Notes under the pieces: model-generated
Databases searched by the model: none
What the model was told of the DNA's origin: nothing
What the model saw: only the letters and a program-made list of their open reading frames with translations
Shown: one piece after another, positions 16,624 through 25,532 of the stretch
How positions within the stretch are numbered: the first letter of the stretch is position 1
How the letters are laid out: each line of letters opens with the position of its first letter
Program-made: the position numbers and the translations under genes
Origin: Phenylobacterium sp.
GTDB lineage: Bacteria > Pseudomonadota > Alphaproteobacteria > Caulobacterales > Caulobacteraceae
Length of the DNA stretch: 55,542 bases
Assembly (NCBI RefSeq): GCF_025351295.1
Contig: NZ_JANXWD010000166.1
Coordinates: 1-55,542, forward strand
Reading direction: 5' to 3'

Positions 16624-17378
16624 CGCCGCCACCACGGATCCTTCTTGCGCTGGCGCAGCGCACTGGCTTCCTCGATCTTGAAGCCGTCGTTGTAGATCCT
16701 GGTGACCTCGCTGCCACGCCGCAGCACGAAGCCGCGGGCGATGCGGTCGACCACCACATAGCCGTCCCGCTGGCGGGTGTTGACCACCGCCTCGCCGCCA
16801 TCGGGATCGACCGCGAAGATCGCCGGCATGTCCTCTTCGGCGCGGAAGGCGAAATAGGTGTCCTGGCCGTCGTCGAACACCTTCACCGGCAGGGCGTGGG
16901 TCGAGCCGTCGTAGGAATAGGCGGCGTTGCGCTCGACCGGCGGCGGGGGTGGCTGTGGGCGCGCGATCATCGCCACCGCCGGTTCGGCATAGAGGAAGCG
17001 GACGCTGAACGGGGTCGACCGTCCCTGGGCCTTGGCGCGCACGCTGAGCTGGAAATTGTAGCGGCGCAGGTTGGTCACCACCGTCATGTTGGTGTCCGGT
17101 CGGCGCGCCATGGGCTTGATGAACAGCAGGTTGGCGCGGCGATTGGGGGTCACCTGCCAGCCCAGCGAATCGCCGATGGCGACGTTCTCGATGTGCTCGG
17201 CCGGGTCGAACTCGACCGAGAGCTGGTAGCCCAGGGCGGCATGCAGCTCGACCACCCCGGCGGGATCGTAGTCGACCACATGGATGCGCGGGTCGCCCGG
17301 CCCGGGGCGCGGCACGACCGCCAGGGCCGGCGCGGCCGCCAGGGCCAGCACGAGCGCCAAGGCTGGCGCGCGGATCAT
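16620..17378 (-). CDS. virB9: VirB9/TrbG/CagX-type T4SS protein
   Basis: A 252-residue secreted protein; the ATG at 17378 begins a signal peptide (MIRAPALALVLALAAAPALA). The mature part has the VirB9 pattern: an N-terminal domain with VEFDPAEHIENVAIGDS and PNRRANLLFIKP, and a C-terminal domain with YSYDG, ALPVKVFDDGQDTYFAF and the ending RIYNDGFKIE. VirB9 forms the outer-membrane core with VirB10 and usually VirB7; no VirB7 lipoprotein gene is evident. It overlaps both neighbours by ATGA-type junctions. Confidence 0.9.
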   Translation of the reverse strand: MIRAPALALVLALAAAPALAVVPRPGPGDPRIHVVDYDPAGVVELHAALGYQLSVEFDPAEHIENVAIGDSLGWQVTPNRRANLLFIKPMARRPDTNMTVVTNLRRYNFQLSVRAKAQGRSTPFSVRFLYAEPAVAMIARPQPPPPPVERNAAYSYDGSTHALPVKVFDDGQDTYFAFRAEEDMPAIFAVDPDGGEAVVNTRQRDGYVVVDRIARGFVLRRGSEVTRIYNDGFKIEEASALRQRKKDPWWRR

Positions 17379-18541
17379 CGCATGACTCCGGCGCGTCGGG
17401 CGGCAAAGGCGGGGCGGCGGTAGGCGTCGCCCAGGCGGCGACCTTCGTCGACGGTGACCGAAATCTCTCGGCGGGTCGCGCCAGCGGCCGCGGCTGTCGC
17501 GGCGGCGCGCGTGCGGGCGGCGCCCTGGGCCTGATCGCGCTGCAGGTCCAGGGCCAGCCGTTCGGCGCGGGAGGGGAGCGGCGATTGCGGGAAGGCCACG
17601 GCTTCGGGCCGGGGCGCGGCCGGTTCGCTGGCGCGGTTCGCGGCGCTGGCGGCAAAGCTGGGCAGGCGGAAGCCCATGGCCATGACGCAGGCGCCGATCA
17701 CCAGGGCGGCCTGGCCGAAGCCGAACACGAACACCAGGGCCGCGGCGCTCATGGCGGTCTGCGGATCCAGCTGCAGGCCGACCCGCTGCGCGGCCAGGGC
17801 CTCGATCCACGGCTGCAGCACCGACAGCATCAGCACGATCAGCAGCCAGGCCACCAGGGGCGTCAGGGCCGCGGCCGCCAGGGCCCGCACCCAGCCGACG
17901 AACAGGCCCCGGGTGGCCGGGATCAGCGCCAGGGCGATGAACACCGGCCCCACGGCGGTCAGGATGCCGATGGCCAGGGTAGCGGCCGAGATCACTCCGG
18001 CCCCGGAGAGGAACAGGACGCCGGTGGCGGCGGCGGTGGCCTCGGCGGCGGCGGCCTGCGGGCTGGAATAGGACCTGGCGGCCGCGCCGGCGATCTTGCC
18101 GTAGGCGGCGCCCGTCTGGCTGAACTCGTCGTAGGCGGCTTGCAGCCCGTCGATCGGGTGGGCGGCCAGGGTCGAGGCGCCGCCGGCCTGCAACGGCGTC
18201 GAGGCCAGGGCGGCGATCTCGACCGGGGCGCGATCGGCCAGGTCGAACACCACCGCCTGGAAGGTCGACCAGCTGGTCACCAGGGCCAGGATCGCCCCGA
18301 TCTTCAGGCCGATGATCGGGGCGTCGGACAGGCGCGTATTGCCCTGGGCGAACAGCATCCGGTAGCCGACCAGAGCCACATAGATGGTCAGCAGCGCGGT
18401 GAGCGCGCTCTGGAACACCGACGAGCCGGAGGTCAGCGCCATGTAGCCGCCCTGGGCGTAGGCGCGGGTCTGGCAGTCGACCGTGTAGAGGACGCCGCGG
18501 ATGACGCCGTCGTCGACCATGCTGGCGCAGGCTGCCGTCAT
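17375..18541 (-). CDS. virB6: VirB6/TrbL-type polytopic T4SS protein
   Basis: A 388-residue inner-membrane protein. The start region (MTAACASMVDDGVIRG) is followed by the family segment ALTALLTIYVALVGYRMLF and about six further hydrophobic helices up to residue 300, then a hydrophilic Arg/Ala-rich C-terminal tail. VirB6 helps substrates cross the inner membrane. It lies directly between virB4 (25-base gap) and virB9 (overlap), leaving no room for virB5 or virB8 between them, which is where they or their neighbours are often found. Confidence 0.88.
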   Translation of the reverse strand: MTAACASMVDDGVIRGVLYTVDCQTRAYAQGGYMALTSGSSVFQSALTALLTIYVALVGYRMLFAQGNTRLSDAPIIGLKIGAILALVTSWSTFQAVVFDLADRAPVEIAALASTPLQAGGASTLAAHPIDGLQAAYDEFSQTGAAYGKIAGAAARSYSSPQAAAAEATAAATGVLFLSGAGVISAATLAIGILTAVGPVFIALALIPATRGLFVGWVRALAAAALTPLVAWLLIVLMLSVLQPWIEALAAQRVGLQLDPQTAMSAAALVFVFGFGQAALVIGACVMAMGFRLPSFAASAANRASEPAAPRPEAVAFPQSPLPSRAERLALDLQRDQAQGAARTRAAATAAAAGATRREISVTVDEGRRLGDAYRRPAFAARRAGVMR

Positions 18542-18566
18542 CCTGCGAAGCCTTGGCGAAGGAGGA

Positions 18567-20951
18567 TCATGCGGCGCTCCGGCCTTCCATGAAGGTGGAC
18601 AGCCAGGCGGCGGGCGCGTCGCCCACCTGGGATCGCAGCGCGTCCAGGCGGCGCACGGTGCGCTCGGTGCCGGCCAGGACCGCCAGCTCGCCGGTCAGGC
18701 CGGAGAGGTCCAGGCGGGCCACCACGCTGTGGTCGCCGCGCTTGATCAGGAAGCAGCGCGAGGTGTCGGGCAGGGTGCGGACCAGTTCGAACTCGTGCTC
18801 GGTCAGGCCGAAGCCGTCGACGTAGTCTGAGGCCTTGGCGCGCGGGTTGGGGAAGAACACCTGGGTGGCGGCCTGTTCGATGATCGCCGAGGCGATGCGG
18901 CTCTCCAGGGCGTCGGACGCGCTCTGGGTGCAGAAGCCGACCAGGCCGTTGCGCTTGCGGATGGTCTTTTCCCAGTCCTTGATCCGGCGCACGAACACCG
19001 GGTCGTCCAGGACCTTCCAGCCCTCGTCGACGATGAACATGGCGGGCGAGCCGTCCAGCCGCTGCTCCAGGCGGTGGAACAGGTACATCATCGCCGGTAT
19101 GCGGATGGTCGGGCTGTCCAGCAGCTTGGTCATGTCGAAACCCAGGATGCGGGTCTCGATGTCGAGCTGGTCGGTGGCGTTGTCGAAAAGCCAGGCGTGG
19201 TCGCCGCCCTCGCACCAGGCGGCCAGGCGGGCGGCAAGGTCGCCGGAGCTGGGCCGCCGCGCGCCACGGAACAGCTCGCGCAGATAACGCAGGCGGCGAT
19301 GGTTCAGCGGCTGGGCGAAGTTGGCGTCCAGGGCGTCGGCGATCATCGCGCGGTCGTCGGCGGTGAGCGCGTCGCCGTCGGCGGTCAGCAGCTGGGCGAC
19401 CCATTCGGACAGGAAGGCGCGGTTGCCGGGGGTGTCGGGCAGGGCCAGCGGGTTGAGGCCGGTGGGCTCGCCGGGCGAGATCACGTCATAGCGGCCGCCG
19501 ATGGCGCGGATGAACGGCTCGGCGCCGCGGTCCTTGTCGAAATAGGCGATGCGCGGCTTCAGCCGCTCGGCCTGGGCCAGCAGGAAGGTCAGCAGCACCG
19601 TCTTGCCGGAGCCCGAGGGGCCGATGACGGTGAAGTTGCCCAGGTCGCCGTGGTGGAAGTTGAAGTGGTAGGGGCCGAAGGCGGTAGTCTCGAGGACCGC
19701 GATGGCCGGGCCCCAGTGGTTGCCGTCGGCCTGGCCGGTCGGGTGGTTGTGGAAGCTGGCGAGGCCCGCGAAATTGCCGGCCGAGATCAGAGCTTTCCGC
19801 GCGATATATTTGAAATTGGCTGGGAATTGTGCCCAGAAGGCCGGTTCCAGATTGACGTCCTCGCGCACGGCCACGGCGCCGGCCTCGGCCAGCGACGACT
19901 GGATGTCGGCGACGCCCTGGTCCAGCTCCTCCAGGCTCTCGGCCTTGGCCAGGATGGTCAGGTGGTGCTCGCCATAGGCCGCGCGGCCGGCGCCCACGTC
20001 GTCGCGGGCCTGGGCCAGTTCGCCACGCAGGGAGAAGGCGTCGTCCTCGGCGGCCTTGAGACGCCGCAACGCCAGGCCCATGCGGTCCAGGGCCGCCTGG
20101 CGATCCACGAAGGCGAAGCTCTCAGTGAGCACCATCTCCATGGGCAGGCGCAGGACCCCGTCCAGCAGGCCCGGCGCCGTGCGGGCCGGATAGTCCTTCA
20201 TCGAGACCATGGCCCCGAACGCCGCGCCGTCCGGGCCGCCGCCGAACTCCATGGCGTCGAGGCCGAAGCTGAGGCGCCGCGTGGCGATGGCGTTGGAGAG
20301 GTCGCCGGTCGGGGCCAGCACCGGCTTGAGCTCGCCGTTCAGCAGCAGGCTGAGGAACTCGGCCGGCTCGGAGCGCTGGGCGCCGCCGCCGGCGGTGTAG
20401 AGGCCGAGCGTGCGCGCGCCATAGGGGCTGAGCGCGGCGGCGAAGGCCTCGCGGGTGGCGTGGAGGTCGCGCAGGTCGCGGCCGATGTCGGCGTCGCGGG
20501 CGCGGGGGCCCTTCATCAGCCGCTCCAGGACGCCGCCGGCCCCCTGGGTGGGGCGCAGCACCAGGCTGAGGAAGATGTCGTTGACGTACAGCCGGCGGCT
20601 GGCGAGCTGCTCGCGCCAGCGGGCGTCGAGCGCCGCGCAGAACGGCTCCTCCGGCCCATCCGGGAAAGCCGGCGTCACCCGCCGTCGGACCACGTGGTGA
20701 TAGACCGCCAGGCGCGAGCTGGCTGCGCCGCGCAGCACGGTCTCGCGGATCGCCTTGCGATAGTTCAGCTCCTCGTCCGGCGCGGTCTCGAACGGGAAGC
20801 CGGCCAGGTGCAGCGTCTGGACCAGCAGGCCGTCGCGGGTCTGCAAGGTCACGTCGTCCAGGTGGCCGGCATAGGGCAGGCGGTCGCCGACTGCGGCCTC
20901 GCGGGGCGCCAGCACCTTGGCCGCGCCGGTGGTGAGGTAGGTCCGGCTCAT
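18567..20951 (-). CDS. virB4: VirB4/TrbE-type T4SS ATPase
   Basis: A 794-residue ATPase of the VirB4/CagE family. The N-terminal CagE_TrbE_VirB domain covers about residues 30-350. The P-loop is GPSGSGKT at about 443-450, Walker B is MFIVDEGWKVLDD around 640, and QSASDAL and RCFLIKRGDHSVVARLDL follow in the C-terminal part. VirB4 drives pilus subunit dislocation and substrate transfer. Its ATG overlaps the virB3 stop by four bases. Length and motif spacing are normal, so it looks intact. Confidence 0.94.
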   Translation of the reverse strand: MSRTYLTTGAAKVLAPREAAVGDRLPYAGHLDDVTLQTRDGLLVQTLHLAGFPFETAPDEELNYRKAIRETVLRGAASSRLAVYHHVVRRRVTPAFPDGPEEPFCAALDARWREQLASRRLYVNDIFLSLVLRPTQGAGGVLERLMKGPRARDADIGRDLRDLHATREAFAAALSPYGARTLGLYTAGGGAQRSEPAEFLSLLLNGELKPVLAPTGDLSNAIATRRLSFGLDAMEFGGGPDGAAFGAMVSMKDYPARTAPGLLDGVLRLPMEMVLTESFAFVDRQAALDRMGLALRRLKAAEDDAFSLRGELAQARDDVGAGRAAYGEHHLTILAKAESLEELDQGVADIQSSLAEAGAVAVREDVNLEPAFWAQFPANFKYIARKALISAGNFAGLASFHNHPTGQADGNHWGPAIAVLETTAFGPYHFNFHHGDLGNFTVIGPSGSGKTVLLTFLLAQAERLKPRIAYFDKDRGAEPFIRAIGGRYDVISPGEPTGLNPLALPDTPGNRAFLSEWVAQLLTADGDALTADDRAMIADALDANFAQPLNHRRLRYLRELFRGARRPSSGDLAARLAAWCEGGDHAWLFDNATDQLDIETRILGFDMTKLLDSPTIRIPAMMYLFHRLEQRLDGSPAMFIVDEGWKVLDDPVFVRRIKDWEKTIRKRNGLVGFCTQSASDALESRIASAIIEQAATQVFFPNPRAKASDYVDGFGLTEHEFELVRTLPDTSRCFLIKRGDHSVVARLDLSGLTGELAVLAGTERTVRRLDALRSQVGDAPAAWLSTFMEGRSAA

Positions 20952-21232
20952 GGCCGGTACGAATTCCCGCGCCAGAAGCCGTGGTTCTTCACCCGCGGGC
21001 AGGTGCGCAGGCGGGTCACCCAGAGGTCGAAGAACCGCGGCTCGCGCAGGGAGCCGACATAGCCGATGGCGTGCAGCACCACCGCGATCCCCAGCACCCA
21101 GAACGAGCGGGTGATCAGGAACGCCTCGCCGGTGACGATCAGGTTCAGCACCGCATAGGGATAGGTCACGCCGCCGATCATTTGGGGCCGCGTCAGCGCC
21201 GCGAAGACGGGATCGGAGGCGAGGCGGCTCAT
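20948..21232 (-). CDS. virB3: VirB3-type T4SS membrane protein
   Basis: A 94-residue protein with two hydrophobic segments (YAVLNLIVTGEAFLI and VLGIAVVLHAIGYVG) and the typical VirB3 opening (DPVFAALTRPQMIGGVTY) and ending (EPRFFDLWVTRL). VirB3 is a small inner-membrane partner of VirB4. It lies four bases after virB2 and overlaps virB4, as in standard virB operons. Confidence 0.9.
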   Translation of the reverse strand: MSRLASDPVFAALTRPQMIGGVTYPYAVLNLIVTGEAFLITRSFWVLGIAVVLHAIGYVGSLREPRFFDLWVTRLRTCPRVKNHGFWRGNSYRP

Positions 21233-21236
21233 GGCG

Positions 21237-21536
21237 TCAGCCTCCCGCCAGGGAGCGGATGCCGGCGACGATGGTCACCGCGCCAAAGATGATGAAGGCC
21301 CCGACCACCACCACCAGGCCGCGCCGCCATTCGATCCGGCCGGTCAGCATCAAGAACCCCACCGCCGCCACCGCGATCACCGCGGCGCTGGTGGCGATGT
21401 TGCCGAGCAGGGTGCCCTGCACCCAGTTCAGCGCCGCCAGCAATGGCGAGGAACCGGCCGGGTCGCCGCCGCCCTGGGCGTAGGCGGGGCTGGCGGCGAT
21501 CGCGGCCAGGGCGGCCAGGGGGACGAGCTTGTTCAT
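21237..21536 (-). CDS. virB2: VirB2/TrbC-type pilin
   Basis: A 99-residue pilin precursor starting at the ATG at 21536. It has a signal peptide (MNKLVPLAALAAIAASPAYAQ), then two hydrophobic helices (NIATSAAVIAVAAVGFLML and GLVVVVGAFIIFGAVTIVAG) joined by a short basic loop TGRIEWRRG, the classical VirB2 pattern. It would form the T4SS pilus. The longer open frame that extends upstream in the same phase overlaps virB1 and is not used. Confidence 0.9.
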   Translation of the reverse strand: MNKLVPLAALAAIAASPAYAQGGGDPAGSSPLLAALNWVQGTLLGNIATSAAVIAVAAVGFLMLTGRIEWRRGLVVVVGAFIIFGAVTIVAGIRSLAGG

Positions 21537-21541
21537 GGGCC

Positions 21542-22141
21542 TCACTCGCCGCGCCCGCCGAGCGCGGCGGCTGCGGCCACGCGCGCCAGGATCGCACGCA
21601 CATAGGTCTGGGTCTCGGCATAGGGCGGGACGTCGCCGTAGCGGTCCACCGCCTGCGGGCCGGCGTTGTAGGCGGCCAGGGCCAGGCGCAGGTCGCCGTA
21701 GCGGCGGATCTGCTGGGCCAGATAGGCCGCGCCGCCATCGATATTGGCCTTCAGGTCGGCGGCGTCGACGCCCAGCGTGATCGCCGTGGCGGGCATCAGC
21801 TGCATCACGCCCCGGGCGCCTCGGGGCGAGATCGCGGCCTGATTGTAGCGGGACTCCTGCCAGGCCACGGCCTCGACCACCGGGACGGGCACGGCGTGGC
21901 GGGCGGCGGACTCCTGGATCGCGGCGGCCACCTCGGCCGGTGTGGCGCGGCTGGTGGCCGCCGGCGCCGATGGGGCGATAGGGCGGACGCCCTCGCTGGA
22001 GAACAGCTGCGGGCCGGAATAGGTGACGACCGCGCCGTCGTCGCCGATCGCCAGCACCTGGGCGAACGCCGAAGGCGCCTGCGCGAGGAGCAGGCCGCAG
22101 ATGGCCCCGCCGATCGTCAAACACACGCCTCTGCGAGCCAT
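21542..22141 (-). CDS. virB1: VirB1-type lytic transglycosylase
   Basis: A 199-residue secreted muramidase-fold protein. The ATG at 22141 gives a signal peptide (MARRGVCLTIGGAICG to SAFAQ) with GGGG upstream; an in-frame start at 22180 is less likely. The SLT domain has VEAVAWQESRYNQAA (catalytic Glu in QES), RGARGVMQLMPATA and LALAAYNAGPQAV. It opens local peptidoglycan for T4SS assembly. It is the first gene of the virB set, 55 bases downstream of the hydrolase gene on the same strand. Confidence 0.9.
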   Translation of the reverse strand: MARRGVCLTIGGAICGLLLAQAPSAFAQVLAIGDDGAVVTYSGPQLFSSEGVRPIAPSAPAATSRATPAEVAAAIQESAARHAVPVPVVEAVAWQESRYNQAAISPRGARGVMQLMPATAITLGVDAADLKANIDGGAAYLAQQIRRYGDLRLALAAYNAGPQAVDRYGDVPPYAETQTYVRAILARVAAAAALGGRGE

Positions 22142-22196
22142 GCTACGCCCCAACTTGAAGGGGCAGCTTAGACCATCCACCCCGCGACGGGCCAGA

Positions 22197-23249
22197 TCAC
22201 TTCGTCACGGGGGGCGCGGCCCCGAATGGCTGGTCGGTGGTGGTGGTCGTCTCGCTGGGCGCCAGGGCCTCCGGCGGGGTGTTCGCGCGGGCCGCCTGGA
22301 CCATCGCAAGCACCGCGTCGATCACCACCTCCGGCCGGTCGTTCATCATCAGATGGGAGGAGAGCACGGTCCGCTGCCAGCCGTGCAGGAAGCTGAACGC
22401 CAGCCGCTGGTGCTGCAGTTCCCAGATCGACTGGGGATTGCCGTAACCGACCTTCGGGGCCGAGGCGGCGGTGTCGGAGGCGGTGATCACATAGACGGGG
22501 ATATAGTTCAGCAGGTCGTTGAGCCGGATCGCCTGGTCCGAGGTGCGCCCGAAGATCTCGTCCAGTTCGGAGAGCTGGTTGCGCCAGATGTCCGGCCGCA
22601 GCGCGATCTCGAGTCCGTGGGGCGAGGTCCTGGCCGAGACGCAGCCGCTCCACTGGGGGTCCTCGAACGGCCGCTTGGGCTGGGCTTGCGAGGCCTCCAG
22701 GCAGCGCGTCACCCGGCGGCGGATCCCGTCCAGGCCGTCGCCGAGCGACTGGGGCGAGCGGCGTTCCACCGTCGGATCGAGCAGCACCAGGCCCTTGACC
22801 TCCTGCGGCCGCCGGGCGGCGAACAGCCGGGCATAGAGGCCGCCGGCGGAATGGCCGACCAGGATGAACGGGCCCTTTTCGCCGGCCGCCTGCAGCGCCA
22901 GGTCCAGGTCGCGGGCGATCGACGCCCCGTCGCGCGGCAGGGGGCCGGGATCGCTGTACTCGTAGCCGGCCCGGTCATAGGCGCAGGCCCGCGTGGTCTT
23001 CGATACGGTCGGCGCCACCTTGCCCCAGGCTGCGCCACCCGAGCCCCAGCCCGCCTCGAACAGCACCGTCGGCGCGCCGTGCCCGCTGCATCGCAGGTTG
23101 ATGACCCGGTCGTCCGGCAGGCGCACCAGCCGCGCGGGGCCCGGGTCGGCCGCCGCGGCCGACGAGCGCGCCAGCCCGCCGTCGCCGCAACCGCTGAGCA
23201 GGGCGGCGACGACCGCAACGGCCATCAGGATCGTCCGGCGCAAAGTCAC
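22197..23249 (-). CDS. Alpha/beta-hydrolase, predicted lipoprotein
   Basis: A 350-residue alpha/beta-hydrolase from the GTG at 23249 (GAGG nine bases upstream); the open frame extends further to 23330 without better signals. A lipobox LLSGC with Cys21 ends the signal segment, so it is likely lipid-anchored. The nucleophile elbow is GHSAGG (Ser134), preceded by the oxyanion region EAGWGSGGAAWG, with catalytic-acid candidates in LDPTVERR and later. Substrate is unknown. It may be co-transcribed with virB1 downstream, though a functional link to secretion is only a guess. Confidence 0.82.
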   Translation of the reverse strand: MTLRRTILMAVAVVAALLSGCGDGGLARSSAAAADPGPARLVRLPDDRVINLRCSGHGAPTVLFEAGWGSGGAAWGKVAPTVSKTTRACAYDRAGYEYSDPGPLPRDGASIARDLDLALQAAGEKGPFILVGHSAGGLYARLFAARRPQEVKGLVLLDPTVERRSPQSLGDGLDGIRRRVTRCLEASQAQPKRPFEDPQWSGCVSARTSPHGLEIALRPDIWRNQLSELDEIFGRTSDQAIRLNDLLNYIPVYVITASDTAASAPKVGYGNPQSIWELQHQRLAFSFLHGWQRTVLSSHLMMNDRPEVVIDAVLAMVQAARANTPPEALAPSETTTTTDQPFGAAPPVTK

Positions 23250-23696
23250 GCTATCGCCTCTTCGTTCGCAGGGCTGGAGACGGCCGCAAGGCCGCGCCTC
23301 ACTGTTGAGGCACGCCTCGCACATCCACAAGGCGCCGGCATGGCGCGGGCCGCCGGTCGGCGAGGTCGTGGCGGTGGCTGCGGCGTTGACCTATTCTCCC
23401 GCCGGCAAGCCGGGTGGCGATTCTTGTGGCGCCCGATCGCGCCGTCGCCGTCCACGGCGGCACAATGGCGGCGGCACGGACCTTGCTTGCACTGCTATGA
23501 CGCTAGAGCGCGTCAGGCGAAATTGGATCCCGGTTTCGCCGTCCGACGCGCTCTAATTCAACGAGTTAGAGCCTTTTTATCCGGTTCAAGTGAGTCCACC
23601 TGAACCAGAAAGGCTCTAGGCCGGGCGCCGGGCACGATTGTGTGCCGCCGGGTTCCTGATAGTTAGAGGCGACGAGTTTCGCCACGGAGGACACAG
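23250..23696. other. Intergenic region between hydrolase and XrtV accessory gene
   Basis: A 447-base divergent intergenic region. It contains the second copy of the dispersed repeat (23504-23618) and a good ribosome site (GGAGG) just before 23697. The rest shows no credible gene: plus-strand open frames here run through the repeat and have shadow-frame composition. Confidence 0.5.
23504..23618. repeat. Dispersed two-hairpin intergenic repeat, copy 2
   Basis: A 115-base relative of the element at 3917-4027. The first hairpin has perfect 11-base arms (TAGAGCGCGTC and GACGCGCTCTA). The second has outer arms TAGAGCCTTT and AAAGGCTCTA and inner arms GGTTCAAGTG and CCACCTGAACC with one mismatch. 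Differences between copies fall mostly in loops and stem-neutral positions. This copy lies in a divergent intergenic region rather than between convergent genes. Confidence 0.85.
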
Positions 23697-23951
23697 GTGG
23701 AGACGGTCTACGATTGGATCACTGTGGCGATCTTCGGCGCACTAGTTGTCCTGTTCCTGCACAGGTCGGTGCAACCGGCGGAGCCGCAGGACACGATCCT
23801 GCACTATCTGCCACCGGCCATCGGCTGTGCGGTGGCCAACTATCTCGGCAACCATGGCCAGGGCCTGATCTCGTTCCTGATCGTGCTGGCGGTGGTGGTC
23901 TACGTCGCCCTGGTGCTGAAGCCGTTCGGCCTGAAGTTCCCGTTCCGCTGA
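23697..23951 (+). CDS. Small membrane protein, XrtV sorting-system accessory type
   Basis: An 84-residue protein from the GTG at 23697, with a strong ribosome site (GGAGG) upstream. It starts METVYDWITVAIFGALVVLFLHRS, then has the polar motif QDTILHYLPPAIGCAVANYLGNHG and a second hydrophobic helix ending LKPFGLKFPFR. From memory this matches the short hydrophobic proteins annotated as XrtV sorting-system accessory proteins in sphingomonads and caulobacters. It would then work with the exosortase at 12520, about 10 kb away. Confidence 0.75.
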   Translation: METVYDWITVAIFGALVVLFLHRSVQPAEPQDTILHYLPPAIGCAVANYLGNHGQGLISFLIVLAVVVYVALVLKPFGLKFPFR

Positions 23952-23983
23952 GCCGAGACGCGGAGGTCCGGGCGTGAGGCGGC

Positions 23984-25459
23984 TCAGCGGACGGCTTCGC
24001 TGTCGCCCAGCAGGCAGGGCACGGTCTTCAGGATGATGGCGACATCCAGCCAGAACGACTGGCGTTCCACATATTCCAGGTCCAGGGCCACGCGCCGGCG
24101 GACCGCGCCGGGGGTGTCGACCGGGCCACGGGAGCCGTTCACGGCCGCCCAGCCGGTCAGGCCGGGCTTGATCCGGTGGCGGTGGGCGTAGGTCTCGACC
24201 AGCTTGGAGGCCTCGGCGCCGCCGCTCAGCATGCCGATGGCGTGCGGCCGCGGGCCGACCAGGGACATCTCGCCGGCGATCACGTTGAAGATTTGCGGCA
24301 GTTCGTCGAGGCTGGTCTTGCGGATGAACTTGCCGACCTTGGTGACCCGGTCGTCGTCGGCGCTGACCTGGCGCACGGCGGCGTAATCGGAGGCCTCCAC
24401 CCGCATGGAGCGGAACTTCCAGACCACGATCTCCTCGTTCATGTAGCCGTGCCGCCGCTGGCGGAAGAACACCGGGCCGGGGCTGTCCAGGCGGATGACC
24501 AGGGCCACGGTCGCCAGCAGCGGGGCCAGCGCGATCAGGGCCGCGATGCTCAGCGTCAGGTCCAGCGCCCGCTTGGCGACCAGGTAGCCGGACCGCTCGG
24601 AAGCGCCGGACACCTGCATCAGGTCGAAGTCGGCGATGCGGCCGATGGTCTGGGTCTCGGTCTCGTCGTCGGTATCCTCGAGCAGCAGCGAGATGGGGTT
24701 GGGGATCGGGGCCAGGCGCTCCAGCAGCTGGGCGACGCGGGCGCTGGCCTTGGCCGGCACGGTGATCACGATGCGGTCCACGAACGGCAGGATCCGGTGG
24801 TCGATCAGGTCGGAGGTCTTGCCCAGCACCGGGACGCCGGCCACCTCGGGCCCGACCCGGTCACGGCGGTCGTCGAAGATCCCCAGGATGTTGACGTCGC
24901 GGGTGCGGGTGGCGCGGCGGATCAGCCGCTGGGCCGCCGCCGTGCCGCCGACGATGATCAGGTTGGGGGTCAGCAGCCCCTTGCGCCGCAGGCCGCCGAT
25001 GATCACGCCCCAGCCGATATGGGTCAGGAACAGCGCCGCCGCGGCGGCCGCCACCCAGGCGGCGCAACCGAGGGCGGGGAAGGTCGGGTCCATCAGGCCG
25101 CTGAGCGTGCCCGCGCCGCCGCCGGCCGCCGCCGCGGCGATCAGCAGGCGGCCGAACCGCCGGCGGGTGCGCTCGCGGGCGCTCATGGCATAGGCGCCGG
25201 TGGCGACCAGCAGGACGATGGCCAGCACCGGCGCCCCCAGCCACATGGCCTCGGGCAGGATCATGGATCGACTGGCGACCAGGGAGGCCAGCGCCAGGCC
25301 GGCCAGGTCGCCCGCCTGGAACAGCCGCGCCAGGCCGGCGCCGGAGACGCGGGTGCGTACGCTTTGCAGGCGTTCGGGACGCAGCGGGCCGCGGCGGTGC
25401 TGCGCCGGCGTGACGTCGAGATCGGGAACGGCGCGATGGGCGCCCGTATCGTCCGCCAT
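23984..25459 (-). CDS. Polyprenyl glycosylphosphotransferase (WbaP/HfsE-like, initiating PGT)
   Basis: A 491-residue initiating phosphoglycosyl transferase. The N-terminal half has about four membrane helices and a CoA-binding-like (FlaA1-type) domain ([19 protein letters not shown]). The C-terminal catalytic domain begins at [15 protein letters not shown] and has [31 protein letters not shown] and SLVGPRPHA. It transfers a sugar-1-phosphate to undecaprenyl phosphate, the first step of EPS repeat assembly. It is one of three such enzymes in this 3.4-kb stretch and the only one with the N-terminal membrane domain. Confidence 0.92.
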   Translation of the reverse strand: MADDTGAHRAVPDLDVTPAQHRRGPLRPERLQSVRTRVSGAGLARLFQAGDLAGLALASLVASRSMILPEAMWLGAPVLAIVLLVATGAYAMSARERTRRRFGRLLIAAAAAGGGAGTLSGLMDPTFPALGCAAWVAAAAAALFLTHIGWGVIIGGLRRKGLLTPNLIIVGGTAAAQRLIRRATRTRDVNILGIFDDRRDRVGPEVAGVPVLGKTSDLIDHRILPFVDRIVITVPAKASARVAQLLERLAPIPNPISLLLEDTDDETETQTIGRIADFDLMQVSGASERSGYLVAKRALDLTLSIAALIALAPLLATVALVIRLDSPGPVFFRQRRHGYMNEEIVVWKFRSMRVEASDYAAVRQVSADDDRVTKVGKFIRKTSLDELPQIFNVIAGEMSLVGPRPHAIGMLSGGAEASKLVETYAHRHRIKPGLTGWAAVNGSRGPVDTPGAVRRRVALDLEYVERQSFWLDVAIILKTVPCLLGDSEAVR

Positions 25460-25532
25460 TCTGGCTACCCTACTGTTTCCAGGGCAGCCTAGGGCCTGCG
25501 GCTGAGCGATCGGTTAAGGACGCGGCGGGTGT

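Noticed and set aside
15550..17655. A 701-codon frame read as one long VirB10-like protein
   Set aside because: The first half lies out of phase over virB9 and virB6 and is Pro/Arg shadow sequence; the true start at 16623 overlaps virB9 by four bases.
19074..21062. A 662-codon open frame on the plus strand opposite virB4
   Set aside because: It is antisense to a fully conserved VirB4 with intact motifs, rich in Gly/Ala/Gln with no domain, and arises from GC-rich codon bias.
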